DNA from: Sphingomonas ginkgonis
GTDB lineage: Bacteria; Pseudomonadota; Alphaproteobacteria; Sphingomonadales; Sphingomonadaceae
Length of the DNA stretch: 64,000 bases
Direction: 5' to 3'
NCBI RefSeq assembly: GCF_003970925.1
Contig: NZ_RWJF01000001.1
Location: 1,854,501-1,918,500 of the forward strand
Positions 55,367 through 64,000 of the stretch are shown here, piece by piece (position 1 is the stretch's first letter; every line of letters begins with the position of its first letter). The notes below the pieces were generated by a model. The model made no database searches. It was not told the DNA's origin and saw nothing but the letters and a program-made list of their open reading frames with translations. Both the position numbers and the translations under genes were made by a program.

Positions 55367-55956
55367 TCGACCAGGTCGTCATGATCGACAATCTCGACAG
55401 CTTCACCTTCAACCTGGTCGAGGCGGTCGAACGGCTCGGCGCGGAAGTGACGGTGCTGCGCAACACGGTCGCGCCGGAGGAAGCGCTGGCGCTGGCCGAG
55501 GAGCGCGGCGCGCTGATCCTCCTCTCGCCCGGACCGGGCACGCCAGAGGACAGCGGATGCTGCTCCGAGCTGATCGATCTCGCCCGCGGCAAGGTGCCAC
55601 TGTTCGGAGTCTGTCTCGGTCACCAGGCGATTGTCCAGCGGGCCGGCGGCGCGGTGCAGCGGGCGCCGGCGCCGGTCCACGGCAAGGCCTCGCTGCTCGA
55701 GCATGACGGGGAGGGGCCGTTCGCCGGGCTGCCCAGCCCGCAGCGGATCGCGCGCTACCATTCGCTGTCGACCCCGGCGGTGCCGGAGAGCTTCGTGGTG
55801 CATGGAGAGATCGACGGCATGGCGATGGCGATCAGCCATCCGGAGGCGCTGCAGATGGGGGTGCAATTCCACCCAGAATCGGTGCTCACGCCTGCGGGAG
55901 GCGCGATGCTGCGCAACGTGCTCGACTGGGCCGAGCGTTGCCGCCGCGCTCGCTGA
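55363..55956 (+). CDS. trpG: Anthranilate synthase component II (glutamine amidotransferase)
   Basis: 197 aa. Supplies ammonia for TrpE. Begins IDNLDSFTFNLVEAVERLG; catalytic Cys in FGVCLGHQAIV, His/Glu in VQFHPESVL. May also serve PabB for folate. ATGA overlap with trpE. It ends the operon; no trpD or trpC follows. Confidence 0.93.
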   Translation: MIDQVVMIDNLDSFTFNLVEAVERLGAEVTVLRNTVAPEEALALAEERGALILLSPGPGTPEDSGCCSELIDLARGKVPLFGVCLGHQAIVQRAGGAVQRAPAPVHGKASLLEHDGEGPFAGLPSPQRIARYHSLSTPAVPESFVVHGEIDGMAMAISHPEALQMGVQFHPESVLTPAGGAMLRNVLDWAERCRRAR

Positions 55957-56023
55957 GGAAATTATTCGTTCACCACAAGCGCAACTCCTTGCGCTGAGCG
56001 GCCAATTCTGATTCTGTGTCGTC

Positions 56024-56335
56024 ATGACCGGGGGCAAGAGCATCAGTCTGATCCGTCGCGCGGCGATACCTGCCGTGGCGCTCGTCGTTCTTGGCACCTT
56101 CGCCGGTCACGCGGTGGCGGGCCCGAACGGGCTGCTGGCGTGGGGCGGCTATCATCGTGACCTTCAGTCGCGGAAGAAGGAGCTCGCCGCGCTCGAGGCG
56201 CAGAAGGACGAGCTGCAGCATCGCTCGGCGCTGCTCGACCCCAAGAAGGCCGACCCCGACATGGCGGACGAACTGGTCCGCCGCGACCTCGGGCTGGTCC
56301 GCCCCGACGAGGTGATCGTCCCGCTCGACAAGTAG
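56024..56335 (+). CDS. ftsB: FtsB/DivIC septum formation initiator family protein
   Basis: 103 aa. N-terminal TM (AAIPAVALVVLGTFAGHAV) and coiled coil (LQSRKKELAALEAQKDELQH), ending RRDLGLVRPDEVIVPL. A divisome FtsBL-type protein. It stands before pdhA as in many alphaproteobacteria (eno-divIC-pdhA). Confidence 0.85.
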   Translation: MTGGKSISLIRRAAIPAVALVVLGTFAGHAVAGPNGLLAWGGYHRDLQSRKKELAALEAQKDELQHRSALLDPKKADPDMADELVRRDLGLVRPDEVIVPLDK

Positions 56336-56418
56336 GTCGGCGCCGCCCCGGGTCGCCTTGCCGCCGCGGAACGGCAATCCTATAGGCCGACTGTCACATC
56401 TTTACAGTCGAGGTCCCC

Positions 56419-57474
56419 GTGGCGCGTTCCGCCAAACCCACCGCTTCTGCCGAAACGCCGCCGCTGACGCCCAACCGCGCGCGCCCGCCCGAACCGACGC
56501 GGTTCGAGGCCAGCAAGGACCAGCTGCTCGACTTCTACAAGCAGATGCTGCTCATCCGCCGCTTCGAGGAGCGCGCGGGCCAACTCTACGGCCTCGGGCT
56601 GATCGGCGGCTTCTGCCACCTCTACATCGGCCAGGAAGCGGTCGCGGTCGGGCTGCAGAGCGCGATGACGGTCGGCAAGGACAGCGTCATCACCGGCTAC
56701 CGCGATCATGGCCACATGCTCGCCTACGGGATCGATCCCAACGTCATCATGGCCGAGCTGACCGGCCGCGCCGCCGGCATCTCCAAGGGCAAGGGTGGCT
56801 CGATGCACATGTTCAGCGTCGAGCATGGCTTCTACGGCGGACACGGCATCGTCGGCGCGCAGGTCAGCCTCGGCACCGGGCTCGCCTTCAAGCACCAGTA
56901 CAGCGGCGACGGCGGAGTCTGCCTCAGCTACTTCGGTGACGGCGCGGCCAACCAGGGCCAGGTCTACGAGAGCTTCAACATGGCCGAGCTGTGGAAGCTG
57001 CCGGCGATCTACGCGATCGAGAACAACCAGTATGCCATGGGCACGTCTGTCGCCCGCTCCGCCTCGGAGCCGGACTTCTACAAGCGCGGCGAGAGCTTCC
57101 GCATTCCCGGCCTGCAGGTCGACGGGATGGACGTGCTGGCGGTGCGCGGCGCGGCCGAGACCGCGCTCGAGTGGGTGCGCGGCGGCAACGGCCCGATCAT
57201 CCTCGAGCTGAAGACCTACCGCTATCGCGGCCACTCCATGTCGGATCCGGCCAAGTATCGCAGCCGCGAGGAAGTCCAGGGCTTCCGCGAGCACCACGAC
57301 CCGATCGACCGCGCCGCCAAGGAGCTGGAGGCGCTCGGGGCGAGGGAGGACGAGCTCAAGCAGATCGACAAGGAGATCAAGGACATCGTGGTCGAAGCTG
57401 CCAAGTTCGCCGAGGAAACGCCCGAGCCTGAGGCGGCCGAGCTCCACACCGACGTGCTGGTGGAGAGCTACTGA
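56419..57474 (+). CDS. pdhA: Pyruvate dehydrogenase E1 alpha subunit
   Basis: 351 aa, thiamine-diphosphate enzyme. TPP motif is [17 protein letters not shown]; phosphorylation-loop-like region [20 protein letters not shown] is present, as is GGHGIVGAQ. Forms alpha2beta2 with PdhB. Starts at GTG 56419. PdhB follows with one-base overlap (TGATG). Confidence 0.96.
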   Translation: MARSAKPTASAETPPLTPNRARPPEPTRFEASKDQLLDFYKQMLLIRRFEERAGQLYGLGLIGGFCHLYIGQEAVAVGLQSAMTVGKDSVITGYRDHGHMLAYGIDPNVIMAELTGRAAGISKGKGGSMHMFSVEHGFYGGHGIVGAQVSLGTGLAFKHQYSGDGGVCLSYFGDGAANQGQVYESFNMAELWKLPAIYAIENNQYAMGTSVARSASEPDFYKRGESFRIPGLQVDGMDVLAVRGAAETALEWVRGGNGPIILELKTYRYRGHSMSDPAKYRSREEVQGFREHHDPIDRAAKELEALGAREDELKQIDKEIKDIVVEAAKFAEETPEPEAAELHTDVLVESY

Positions 57475-58913
57475 TGGCGCTCGAGCTCAAGATGCCCGCC
57501 CTGTCGCCAACGATGGAGGAAGGGACCCTGGCCAAGTGGCTGGTCAAGGAGGGCGACGCGGTCAAGTCGGGCGACATCCTGGCCGAGATCGAGACCGACA
57601 AGGCGACCATGGAGTTCGAGGCGGTCGACGAGGGGACGATCAGCAAGATCCTCGTTCCCGAGGGCACCGAGGGGGTGAAGGTCGGCGCGCCGATCGCCGA
57701 GATGAACGGCGAGGCCGGCGCTGCGCCCGCACCGGCAGCTCCGGCGCAGGCCGAGGCGCCCGTCGCGGAGGAGGCCAAGCCCGCCACCGCCGAGGCGCCG
57801 AGCATTCCGCAGTCCTCGTCCCAGCAGCCCGAGGGTACGCCGACCCCGCACCAGATGGAGACCGCCGCCCGCGCGCTGGTCGCCGACGTCCACAAGACCC
57901 ACGACGATCCCGAGGTGCCCGCCGGCACCGCCGTCGCCCCGACCAGCGTCCGCGAGGCGCTGCGCGACGCGATGGCCGAGGAGATGCGCAAGGACGAGCG
58001 CGTGTTCGTGATCGGCGAGGAGGTCGCGCAGTATCAGGGTGCCTACAAGGTGACCCAGGGGCTGCTCGACGAGTTCGGCGCCAAGCGGGTGATCGACACG
58101 CCGATCACCGAATATGGCTTCGCGGGGCTCGGTACCGGCGCCGCGATGGGCGGGCTGAAGCCGATCGTCGAGTTCATGACGTTCAACTTCGCGATGCAGG
58201 CGATCGACCACATCATCAACTCGGCCGCCAAGACCAATTATATGTCGGGCGGCCAGATGCGCTGCCCGATCGTGTTCCGCGGGCCCAACGGTGCGGCCGC
58301 CCGGGTCGGCGCGCAGCACAGCCAGAACTATGGTCCCTGGTATGCCAGCGTTCCCGGACTGATCGTGATCGCGCCCTACAGTGCGGCGGACGCCAAGGGG
58401 TTGCTCAAGGCCGCGATCCGAAGCGAGGATCCGGTCGTGTTCCTCGAGAACGAGCTGCTCTACGGCGAGAAGTTCGACGTTCCGCAGCTCGACGACTATG
58501 TCCTGCCGATCGGCAAGGCGCGGGTCGTGCGCGAGGGCAAGGACGTGACCCTCGTCAGCTACTCAATCGGGGTCGGAGTCGCGCTCGCCGCGGCGGACCA
58601 GCTCAAGGGCGAGGGGATCGAGGCCGAGGTGATCGACCTCCGCACGCTTCGCCCGCTCGACAAGAGCACGCTACTCGCCAGCCTCAAGAAGACCAACCGG
58701 ATGGTGGTCGTCGAGGAAGGCTGGCCGACCTGCTCGATTGCCTCGGAGATCAGCGCGATCTGCATGGAGGAAGGCTTCGACGACCTCGACGCGCCGGTCA
58801 CCCGCGTGACCAACGTCGACGTGCCGCTGCCCTATGCCGCCAATCTCGAGAAGCTGGCGCTGATCAAGGACGCCGACGTGGTGAAGGCGGCGAAGGCGGT
58901 CTGCTATCGCTGA
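57474..58913 (+). CDS. pdhB: Pyruvate dehydrogenase E1 beta subunit with lipoyl domain
   Basis: 479 aa. The first 80 residues are a lipoyl domain with lipoylated Lys43 in [13 protein letters not shown], then a Pro/Ala linker, then the transketolase-like E1-beta ([37 protein letters not shown]). A lipoyl domain on E1-beta is a known alphaproteobacterial trait. The E2 gene, usually next, is not here. Confidence 0.96.
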   Translation: MALELKMPALSPTMEEGTLAKWLVKEGDAVKSGDILAEIETDKATMEFEAVDEGTISKILVPEGTEGVKVGAPIAEMNGEAGAAPAPAAPAQAEAPVAEEAKPATAEAPSIPQSSSQQPEGTPTPHQMETAARALVADVHKTHDDPEVPAGTAVAPTSVREALRDAMAEEMRKDERVFVIGEEVAQYQGAYKVTQGLLDEFGAKRVIDTPITEYGFAGLGTGAAMGGLKPIVEFMTFNFAMQAIDHIINSAAKTNYMSGGQMRCPIVFRGPNGAAARVGAQHSQNYGPWYASVPGLIVIAPYSAADAKGLLKAAIRSEDPVVFLENELLYGEKFDVPQLDDYVLPIGKARVVREGKDVTLVSYSIGVGVALAAADQLKGEGIEAEVIDLRTLRPLDKSTLLASLKKTNRMVVVEEGWPTCSIASEISAICMEEGFDDLDAPVTRVTNVDVPLPYAANLEKLALIKDADVVKAAKAVCYR

Positions 58914-59016
58914 GCGGCCGCTCGACCGCGACCGCATCATTGCCCTCGAGGCGACCCCGCCGCGCATTCGCCCGGCGATAGAGGCGCTGTGGGGAATCGA
59001 CCTCGCCTTCGCCGAC

Positions 59017-59580
59017 GTGGTTGCTTCCTCCTCGCAGCCGCCGCTCGGCGCGGTCCGCCTGGCGTGGTGGCGCGAGCAGCTCGAGCAGCTCGACTCGGAG
59101 GGTCATGCGGCGCCGGCAGAGCCGCGGCTTCAGGCAAGCGAGGCCGAGCTGCTTGTCCGCGGCATCAGCGGCGCCGAGCTGAGCCGCCTCGAGGACGGCT
59201 GGCTGCCGCTGCTCGAGCCCTTTCCATGGGGCGCGGAGCAGGTCGCCGGGCTCAAGCGGCGGGGGCGAATGCTGTTCGCGCTCGCCGCCCGGCTGCTCCA
59301 GGCCGATGTCGCCGCGGCGCGACCGGCGGGCGAGTTCTGGTCGCTGGTCGACGGCGCCCGGCACGCGAGCGACGATTCGGCCCGGGCGCTCCTGCTCGGA
59401 GCTGCGCGCGAGCTGCTCACCAGCATCCCGCCCGCACCCCGCCAGCTGCGCGCGATCAGCGTGCTTTCCGCGCTGTCCGCCTATGATCTCGCCTCGGGCC
59501 ACCCGCTGTTGCCCGAGCCCGGGCCGGCACGCGGCTGGGCGGCGCTCCGCCACCGGCTCACCGGCGCATTGACTCGCTAG
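59017..59580 (+). CDS. Squalene/phytoene synthase-like (SQS-PSY family) protein; true start uncertain
   Basis: The frame contains LGAVRLAWWREQLEQLDSEG, the substrate-facing SQS-PSY motif (GAxRLxWWR), and an all-helical body. It resembles the small NDUFAF6-like branch, without the two DxxxD motifs needed for condensation. The first canonical start is GTG 59017, but the family-like residues (LEATPP...ALWGIDLAFADV) lie upstream. The frame is open back to 58885 and lacks any ATG, GTG or TTG there. ATC 58906 beside GAAGGCGG is a possible rare start. Immediately follows pdhB. Confidence 0.6.
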   Translation: MVASSSQPPLGAVRLAWWREQLEQLDSEGHAAPAEPRLQASEAELLVRGISGAELSRLEDGWLPLLEPFPWGAEQVAGLKRRGRMLFALAARLLQADVAAARPAGEFWSLVDGARHASDDSARALLLGAARELLTSIPPAPRQLRAISVLSALSAYDLASGHPLLPEPGPARGWAALRHRLTGALTR

Positions 59581-59640
59581 CCCGCGCAAGAGACAAGAAG
59601 GGCGCCGGATCGACTGCTCGGGTTTTGGGGGAAACACGAG

Positions 59641-60096
59641 ATGATGCGTCTTCTGGCGGGCGCCGCGGCCGCCTTCTTCGCGCTGACCGGCGCCTTCATT
59701 TTCTGGCAGGGACGCGCGGCGAACGCGCCGACGACCGGACCCGCGGCACCCGCCGCCACCGCCGCGCTGGCGAGCGCCAGCATGAGCGGGAGCCCGGAAC
59801 TGCCGGATCTCGACCCGCCTGCCGCCGATCCCAAGGACAAGGAGGGCAGGCGCTTCGCCCGCGCCGACCGCAACGACGACGGGAAAGTCAGCATAGCCGA
59901 GCTGCTCGACCCGCGACGCAAGGCCTTCGCCAAGCTCGACCGCGACGGCAATGGCAGCCTGAGCTTTGACGAGTGGGCCGCGCGGACCGAGCAGAAGTTC
60001 GCGCAGGCGGACGGCGACCACAATGGCTGGCTGACCCCGCAGGAATATGCCGCCACGGCGCCGAAACGACCCAAGCGCAAGATCTGCTCCTGCTGA
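59641..60096 (+). CDS. Exported EF-hand calcium-binding protein
   Basis: 151 aa. N-terminal signal anchor (LLAGAAAAFFALTGAFIFW). Three EF-hand-like loops: DRNDDGKVSIAE, DRDGNGSLSFDE, and DGDHNGWLTPQE. C-terminal KRKICSC has two Cys. Probably a periplasmic Ca2+-binding protein; partner unknown. Confidence 0.8.
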   Translation: MMRLLAGAAAAFFALTGAFIFWQGRAANAPTTGPAAPAATAALASASMSGSPELPDLDPPAADPKDKEGRRFARADRNDDGKVSIAELLDPRRKAFAKLDRDGNGSLSFDEWAARTEQKFAQADGDHNGWLTPQEYAATAPKRPKRKICSC

Positions 60097-60137
60097 CGTC
60101 TTGCGGACGCGGTCCATTGCCACCATTTTGCGCGGCG

Positions 60138-60566
60138 ATGGACCTGCTTTCGCTTGCTTACACCAGCTGGGCCAGTCCCGGCTTCCGCCCGGACGAGCTG
60201 GACGAGATCATGCGCCAGTCGCACACCAACAACCCGCTCGACGGGATCACCGGGCTGCTGGCGTTCAACGGCGCCGCCTTCCTGCAGATCATCGAGGGCG
60301 CCGAGACGGCGGTGCTCGACTTGGAGGAGCGGTTGCAGCGCGATCCCCGCCACTGCAGCCTGGTGGTGCGTGATCGCCGGACCGTCGACAAGCGGGCCTT
60401 TCCGGGCTGGTCGATGGGACTGATGCGGATCACCAGCGGGCGGTTCGAGGGCCAGTCCGAGCTCATGAAGGCACTCGAGCGCGACACCGCGCCGCCGGTC
60501 CGCGAACTCATCCTGGCGATGATGCGCTCGATCCCGTTCGACGAGCCGATGAGCGAGGCCGGCTAG
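60138..60566 (+). CDS. BLUF-domain blue-light sensor
   Basis: 142 aa. Flavin (FAD)-binding BLUF domain alone. Key residues: Tyr8 (LAYTSWA), Asn32 ([13 protein letters not shown]) and Gln50 (FLQIIEG), with Trp in FPGWSMGL. After the domain there is only a short helical tail, so it lacks an output enzyme and must act by protein interaction. No obvious partner is adjacent. Overlaps trmFO by 4 bp (convergent). Confidence 0.88.
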   Translation: MDLLSLAYTSWASPGFRPDELDEIMRQSHTNNPLDGITGLLAFNGAAFLQIIEGAETAVLDLEERLQRDPRHCSLVVRDRRTVDKRAFPGWSMGLMRITSGRFEGQSELMKALERDTAPPVRELILAMMRSIPFDEPMSEAG

Positions 60567-61906
60567 GCGGGTTCGACGACCCGCGCGACGCTTTCCCGCC
60601 AAGCCGCGAAGGCGTCGCGGGCGCGGGCGGTGTAGAGCTTTTTGCGATCCGCCTTCTTCGACTTGGGACCGGTCAGCGGCGGCATCAGCCCGAAGTTGAC
60701 GTTCATCGGCTGATAGGTTTCGGCCGCCGCCCCGCCGGTGATGTGCCCGAGCAGCGCACCGAGCGCGGTTTCCGCCGGGGGCGGTGTCAGCGTCTCGCCG
60801 TGCGCCTCGGCAACGGCGAAGCGCGCGGCGATCAGGCCGATCGCGGCGCTTTCGACATAGCCTTCGCAGCCGGTGATCTGCCCGGCGAAACGGATGTTCG
60901 GCTTCGACTTTAGCCGCAGCGCGGGGTCGAGCAGCTCGGGCGAGCGGATGAAGCTGTTGCGGTGGATCCCCCCGAGCCGCGCGAACTCCGCCTTTTCAAG
61001 GCCCGGGATGGTGCGGAAGATGCGGACCTGCTCGGCATGGCGGAGCTTGGTCTGGAAGCCGACCATGTTCCACAGGGTTCCGAGCGCATTGTCCTGCCGC
61101 AGCTGGACGCAGGCATAGGGCCAGCGGCCGGTCCGCGGATTGTCGAGGCCGACCCCCTTCATCGGGCCGTAGCGGAGCGTCTCGGGACCGCGCTCGGCCA
61201 TGACCTCGACCGGCATGCAGCCCTCGAAATAAGGGGTGTCCTTCTCCCATTCCTTGAACTCGGTCTTCTCGCCCTCGTTCAGCGCGGCGACGAAGGCCGC
61301 GTACTGGTCTCGGTCGAGCGGACAGTTGATATAGTCCTTGCCGCCCTTGTCCCAGCGCGCGGCCATCCAGCAGACGTCCATGTCGATGCTGTCGCGATGG
61401 ACGATCGGGGCGATGGCGTCGAAGAAGGCGAGGGCGTCGGCGCCGGTCTCGGCGGCGATCGCCTGGGCCAGCGCCGAGCCGGTGAGCGGTCCGGTGGCGA
61501 TGATCGTCGGATGGTCGGGGAGGGAGTCGATCCGCTCGCGAATCACGGTGATGTTCGGATTAGCCTCGATCGCTGCGGTGACCGCGGCGGCGAAGCCCTC
61601 GCGGTCGACGGCGAGCGCCGAGCCGGCGGGCACGCGGTGCTCGTCCGCCTTGGCCATCACCAGCGAATCCAAGTCCCGCATCTCGCGGTGGAGCAGCCCG
61701 ACGGCATTGTTCTCCGCATCGTCCGAGCGGAAGCTGTTGGAGCAGACCATCTCGGCCAGACGGTCGCCGTCGTGCGCCGGGGTGGTGTCGCCGGCGGCAT
61801 TGCCGCGCATCTCGCTGAGGCGGACCCTGAGCCCGGCCTCGGCGAGCTGCCACGCAGCCTCGGACCCGGCGAGCCCGCCGCCGATGATATGAATGTCGAA
61901 GCTCAT
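60563..61906 (-). CDS. trmFO: Methylenetetrahydrofolate-tRNA-(uracil-5-)-methyltransferase TrmFO
   Basis: 447 aa folate/FAD-dependent enzyme making ribothymidine 54 in tRNA. FAD-binding [19 protein letters not shown] at the N-terminus; [23 protein letters not shown] and [18 protein letters not shown] are conserved. Length fits the family. Confidence 0.95.
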   Translation of the reverse strand: MSFDIHIIGGGLAGSEAAWQLAEAGLRVRLSEMRGNAAGDTTPAHDGDRLAEMVCSNSFRSDDAENNAVGLLHREMRDLDSLVMAKADEHRVPAGSALAVDREGFAAAVTAAIEANPNITVIRERIDSLPDHPTIIATGPLTGSALAQAIAAETGADALAFFDAIAPIVHRDSIDMDVCWMAARWDKGGKDYINCPLDRDQYAAFVAALNEGEKTEFKEWEKDTPYFEGCMPVEVMAERGPETLRYGPMKGVGLDNPRTGRWPYACVQLRQDNALGTLWNMVGFQTKLRHAEQVRIFRTIPGLEKAEFARLGGIHRNSFIRSPELLDPALRLKSKPNIRFAGQITGCEGYVESAAIGLIAARFAVAEAHGETLTPPPAETALGALLGHITGGAAAETYQPMNVNFGLMPPLTGPKSKKADRKKLYTARARDAFAAWRESVARVVEPA

Positions 61907-61946
61907 GCGCCTCGCATTGGCGGGATCGGCCTCCTAAATCCAGTCC

Positions 61947-62378
61947 ATGCGCATCTTCACCATCGGCTATGAGGCGACCACCATGGCGGAGTTCGTCGCC
62001 GCACTGGAGGCGGCAGGAGTCGAGCAAGTGATCGACATCCGCGCGCTGCCGCTGTCGAGGCGTCCCGGCTTCTCCAAGACTCCGCTCCGCACCGCGCTGG
62101 CCGAGCATGGAATCGACTATGTCCACCTGAGGGCGCTCGGCACGCCGGCGGCGGGGCGGGCAGCGGCACGGGCCAATCGGCACGAGGAGCTGCGGCGGAT
62201 CTACGCCGGGCAGCTCGAGCTTCCGGAGGCGATCGCGCAGGGGGCGCAGATGCTGGAGCTGGCGGCGGAGAAACCGAGCGCGCTGCTCTGCTTCGAGCGA
62301 CAGCCGCATGGCTGTCACCGGGCGCTCCTGCTGGAAGCGATCGCGCCCGATGCAGAGGTCGTAGACCTCTTCGCCTAG
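61947..62378 (+). CDS. DUF488 domain-containing protein
   Basis: 143 aa. Typical DUF488: FTIGYEATTMAEFVAALEA, VIDIRALPLSRRPGFSKTPL, YVHLRALGTP and CFERQPHGCHRALLLE. Cys/His residues may bind metal. Function unknown. Divergent from trmFO; overlaps the next gene's stop by 4 bp. Confidence 0.88.
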   Translation: MRIFTIGYEATTMAEFVAALEAAGVEQVIDIRALPLSRRPGFSKTPLRTALAEHGIDYVHLRALGTPAAGRAAARANRHEELRRIYAGQLELPEAIAQGAQMLELAAEKPSALLCFERQPHGCHRALLLEAIAPDAEVVDLFA

Positions 62379-62842
62379 ACCTCGGCGGGTGCCTTGGCCG
62401 CGGTCTCGCTCTCGATCAGCCGCTCGATGTCGGGGATCGGGCGGCCGCTCATCTCTTTGTTGATGGTGCAGATCAACCGTTTCTCGACCTCCTTGTGGAG
62501 CGCCTTGCGGAGCACGCCCAGCGCCTTGGGCGGGGCGACGATGCAGAGATGGTCGAAGTCGTTCCTGAGCGCCCGCTTGCACAACTCGTCCGCGGCGTCC
62601 TTCACCCAGCGGTCTTCCTCCTGCTGGTGGAAGTCGGTCTCCTCATAGGAGGAATGACCGGTCCCGGCCGATCCTTGGGCGCTGCCCGGCGCGTCGGTCT
62701 TGATGTCGCCGTCCTTGCGGTCCTCGCGCTCGTCGTGCGCCTCGGTGCGAAGGTCGATCTGATTCTCGTCCCCATGATTGCGAAAGAAGAGGGTCTTGCG
62801 GCCGTCGACAACCAGGACCAGCGCATTGTTGGGGATCGGCAT
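62375..62842 (-). CDS. Host attachment-like/BaeRF-type protein
   Basis: 155 aa. Matches the Host_attach family: NNALVLVVDGRKTLFFRNHG, a charged region, and LCIVAPPKALGVLRKALHKE. Likely soluble RNA-release-factor-like fold of unknown function. ATG 62842 follows AAGGAGA. A perfect EcfG promoter lies 34 nt upstream. Confidence 0.85.
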   Translation of the reverse strand: MPIPNNALVLVVDGRKTLFFRNHGDENQIDLRTEAHDEREDRKDGDIKTDAPGSAQGSAGTGHSSYEETDFHQQEEDRWVKDAADELCKRALRNDFDHLCIVAPPKALGVLRKALHKEVEKRLICTINKEMSGRPIPDIERLIESETAAKAPAEV

Positions 62843-62875
62843 TCTAACGTTCTCCTTGGGTATTCTCCCAAAAGC

Positions 62876-62901
62876 AACGCGGTGCGCGGCGGGGCCGTTC
62901 C
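62876..62901 (-). promoter_or_regulatory. EcfG-type promoter of the host-attachment-like gene
   Basis: Minus strand GGAAC (62901-62897), N17, CGTT (62879-62876): exact match to the alphaproteobacterial general stress consensus, 34 nt from the start. Confidence 0.6.
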
Positions 62902-62923
62902 CGCTGCGCACTGCCGGTTGCGA

Positions 62924-64000
62924 TCAGTCGCCCGAGCTCATCCCCGGGTCGACCGGCTTGTCCAGTTCCTGCTCGCCGGTCGAGGCGCCGTCGTCGTGCG
63001 CCAGCTCGCCGGTGGACGCGGTCTCGACCTCGTCTTCCTCGCTCTCGTCGATCTTGGCGACCGAGACGACATGCTCGTTCTGGGCGACGCGGAAGATGGT
63101 GACGCCCATCGTGTTGCGACCGGCGATGCGGATGTCGCCGACGGTGGTGCGGATGAGCTTGGCCTGGTCGGTCACCAGCATGATCTGCTCGCCCGAGCGG
63201 ACCGGGAAGCTCGCCACCACGCAGCCGTTGCGGGCCGAGGTGTCGATGTTGGTGATGCCCTGGCCGCCGCGCCCGGTGCGGCGATACTCGTAGGCGCTGG
63301 TGCGCTTGCCATAGCCGTTCTCGGTCACCGTCAGGATGAACTGCTCGAGCTCGGCCATCTCGGCGATCCGGTCGGCGGAGATGGTGCATTCGCCCTCGCG
63401 CTCGCCCTTCCAGGGGGCGAAACGGAGATAGGCTTCCTTCTCCTCCTGGCTGGTGCCGGCGCGATGCAGGATCGACATGGAGATGACATGGTCGTCGCCG
63501 AGCAGGCGGATGCCGCGCACACCGGTCGAGGTGCGGCTCTGGAACTCGCGCACGTCGCTGGCCATGAAGCGGATCGCCTTTCCCTTGCGGGTCGCGAGGA
63601 GGACGTCGTCCTCCTCGGTCAAGAGGCCGACGCTGATCAGCCGGTCGGTTGCGTCATCCTCCTCGCCCTCGCCGGCGGAGAAGCGCATCGCGATCTTGCC
63701 GGCGGTCGGGATGTTGCGGAACGCGTCCATGCTGTTGCGGCGGACCGTGCCATGCGCGGTCGCGAACATGATGTGGAGGTCGCTCCAGCTCTCCTCGTCC
63801 TCCGGCAGCGGGAGCACGGTGGTGATGACCTCGCCGGCCGCGAGCGGCAGCAGGTTGATCATCGGCCGGCCGCGGGCGTTGGGCCCGCCCTCGGGCAGGC
63901 GCCACACCTTCATGCGGTAGACCTTGCCGAGGTTGGAGAAGAACAGGACCGGGTTGTGGGTCGAGGTCACGAACAGGCTCGTGATCGCGTCCTCGTCCTT
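62924..64000 (-). CDS. gyrA: DNA gyrase subunit A, C-terminal part (partial)
   Basis: About 359 C-terminal residues; the frame runs off the right edge. Beta-pinwheel blades are visible (LFFSNLGKVYRMKVWRLPEG, LLATRKGKAIRF, YRRTGRGGQGI as the GyrA box, TNIDTSARNG). The last 40 residues are acidic (ESEEDEVETAS). The catalytic Tyr lies outside the window. Confidence 0.95.
   Translation of the reverse strand, partial: KDEDAITSLFVTSTHNPVLFFSNLGKVYRMKVWRLPEGGPNARGRPMINLLPLAAGEVITTVLPLPEDEESWSDLHIMFATAHGTVRRNSMDAFRNIPTAGKIAMRFSAGEGEEDDATDRLISVGLLTEEDDVLLATRKGKAIRFMASDVREFQSRTSTGVRGIRLLGDDHVISMSILHRAGTSQEEKEAYLRFAPWKGEREGECTISADRIAEMAELEQFILTVTENGYGKRTSAYEYRRTGRGGQGITNIDTSARNGCVVASFPVRSGEQIMLVTDQAKLIRTTVGDIRIAGRNTMGVTIFRVAQNEHVVSVAKIDESEEDEVETASTGELAHDDGASTGEQELDKPVDPGMSSGD

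Overview
This 64-kb window is chromosomal DNA of a high-GC alphaproteobacterium, most likely a sphingomonad (Sphingomonas, Sphingomicrobium or a close relative). The signs are a chvI-chvG-hprK-rapZ-PTS block divergent from pckA, a short alphaproteobacterial HPr kinase, an E1-beta subunit carrying a lipoyl domain, EcfG-like GGAAC...CGTT promoters, frequent GTG/TTG starts and tightly overlapping genes. Nearly all of it is single-copy core or lineage-conserved genome. I see no rRNA, tRNA, CRISPR array, transposase or prophage. No gene-free stretch exceeds 300 bp; the longest (10511-10791, 281 bp) holds only an inverted repeat.

Layout. 1-4149: tail-less DUF3008 gene, rpoD and dnaG. 4259-10510: GST, Tat-type M24 peptidase, dicarboxylate symporter, HAD hydrolase and an EF-G-like GTPase. 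10792-13288: flaF, a motA truncated to its N-terminal half, and an exosortase-A-type acyl-CoA ligase. 13282-16550: truA-fmt, divergent from recR-def, then a four-Cys-bundle copper protein. 16668-20135: rmuC, two related envelope proteins and a SpoU methyltransferase. 20205-26363: HPr, EIIA-Man, rapZ, hprK, chvG and chvI on the minus strand, facing pckA across a region with a 14-bp palindrome. 26479-32487: hypothetical proteins, DUF885 peptidase, NfeD/SPFH pair, an Fe(II)/2OG-like protein and a CitE-like lyase. 32542-40609: exopolysaccharide locus (GT4, phosphoesterase, Wza, BY-kinase, TPR-like protein, Wzy-like polymerase). 40606-42173: nucleotidyltransferase divergent from a lasso-peptide B2-like protease. 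42164-49088: yqeY, carA, a DUF559 cassette flanked by inverted repeats, carB, greA and a rhomboid. 49137-51162: DUF4170 and a four-gene envelope-stress-like operon. 51314-58913: eno, a Trp leader/attenuator, aroF-trpE-trpG, ftsB, pdhA and pdhB. 58906-64000: squalene-synthase-like protein, EF-hand protein, BLUF photosensor, trmFO, DUF488, a host-attachment-like protein and the 3' part of gyrA.

How it works together. The ChvIG/HPr-kinase/PTS block is a carbon and envelope signalling module beside the gluconeogenic gene pckA. The exopolysaccharide locus contains export, kinase and polymerase functions in one direction. The aroF-trpE-trpG operon joins the first step of the shikimate pathway to the first step of tryptophan synthesis under what looks like Trp-codon attenuation (three consecutive Trp codons, then a strong terminator). 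Four small stress-type genes or operons carry EcfG-like promoter motifs at similar distances from their starts, suggesting membership in the general stress regulon.

The most unusual items are the DUF559 endonuclease-like gene inside carAB, flanked on each side by a head-to-head pair of REP-like repeats; the apparently leaderless trp leader peptide; the truncated motA beside flaF; the B2/nucleotidyltransferase pair without the rest of a lasso-peptide cluster; and the squalene-synthase-like frame that has no ordinary start codon.
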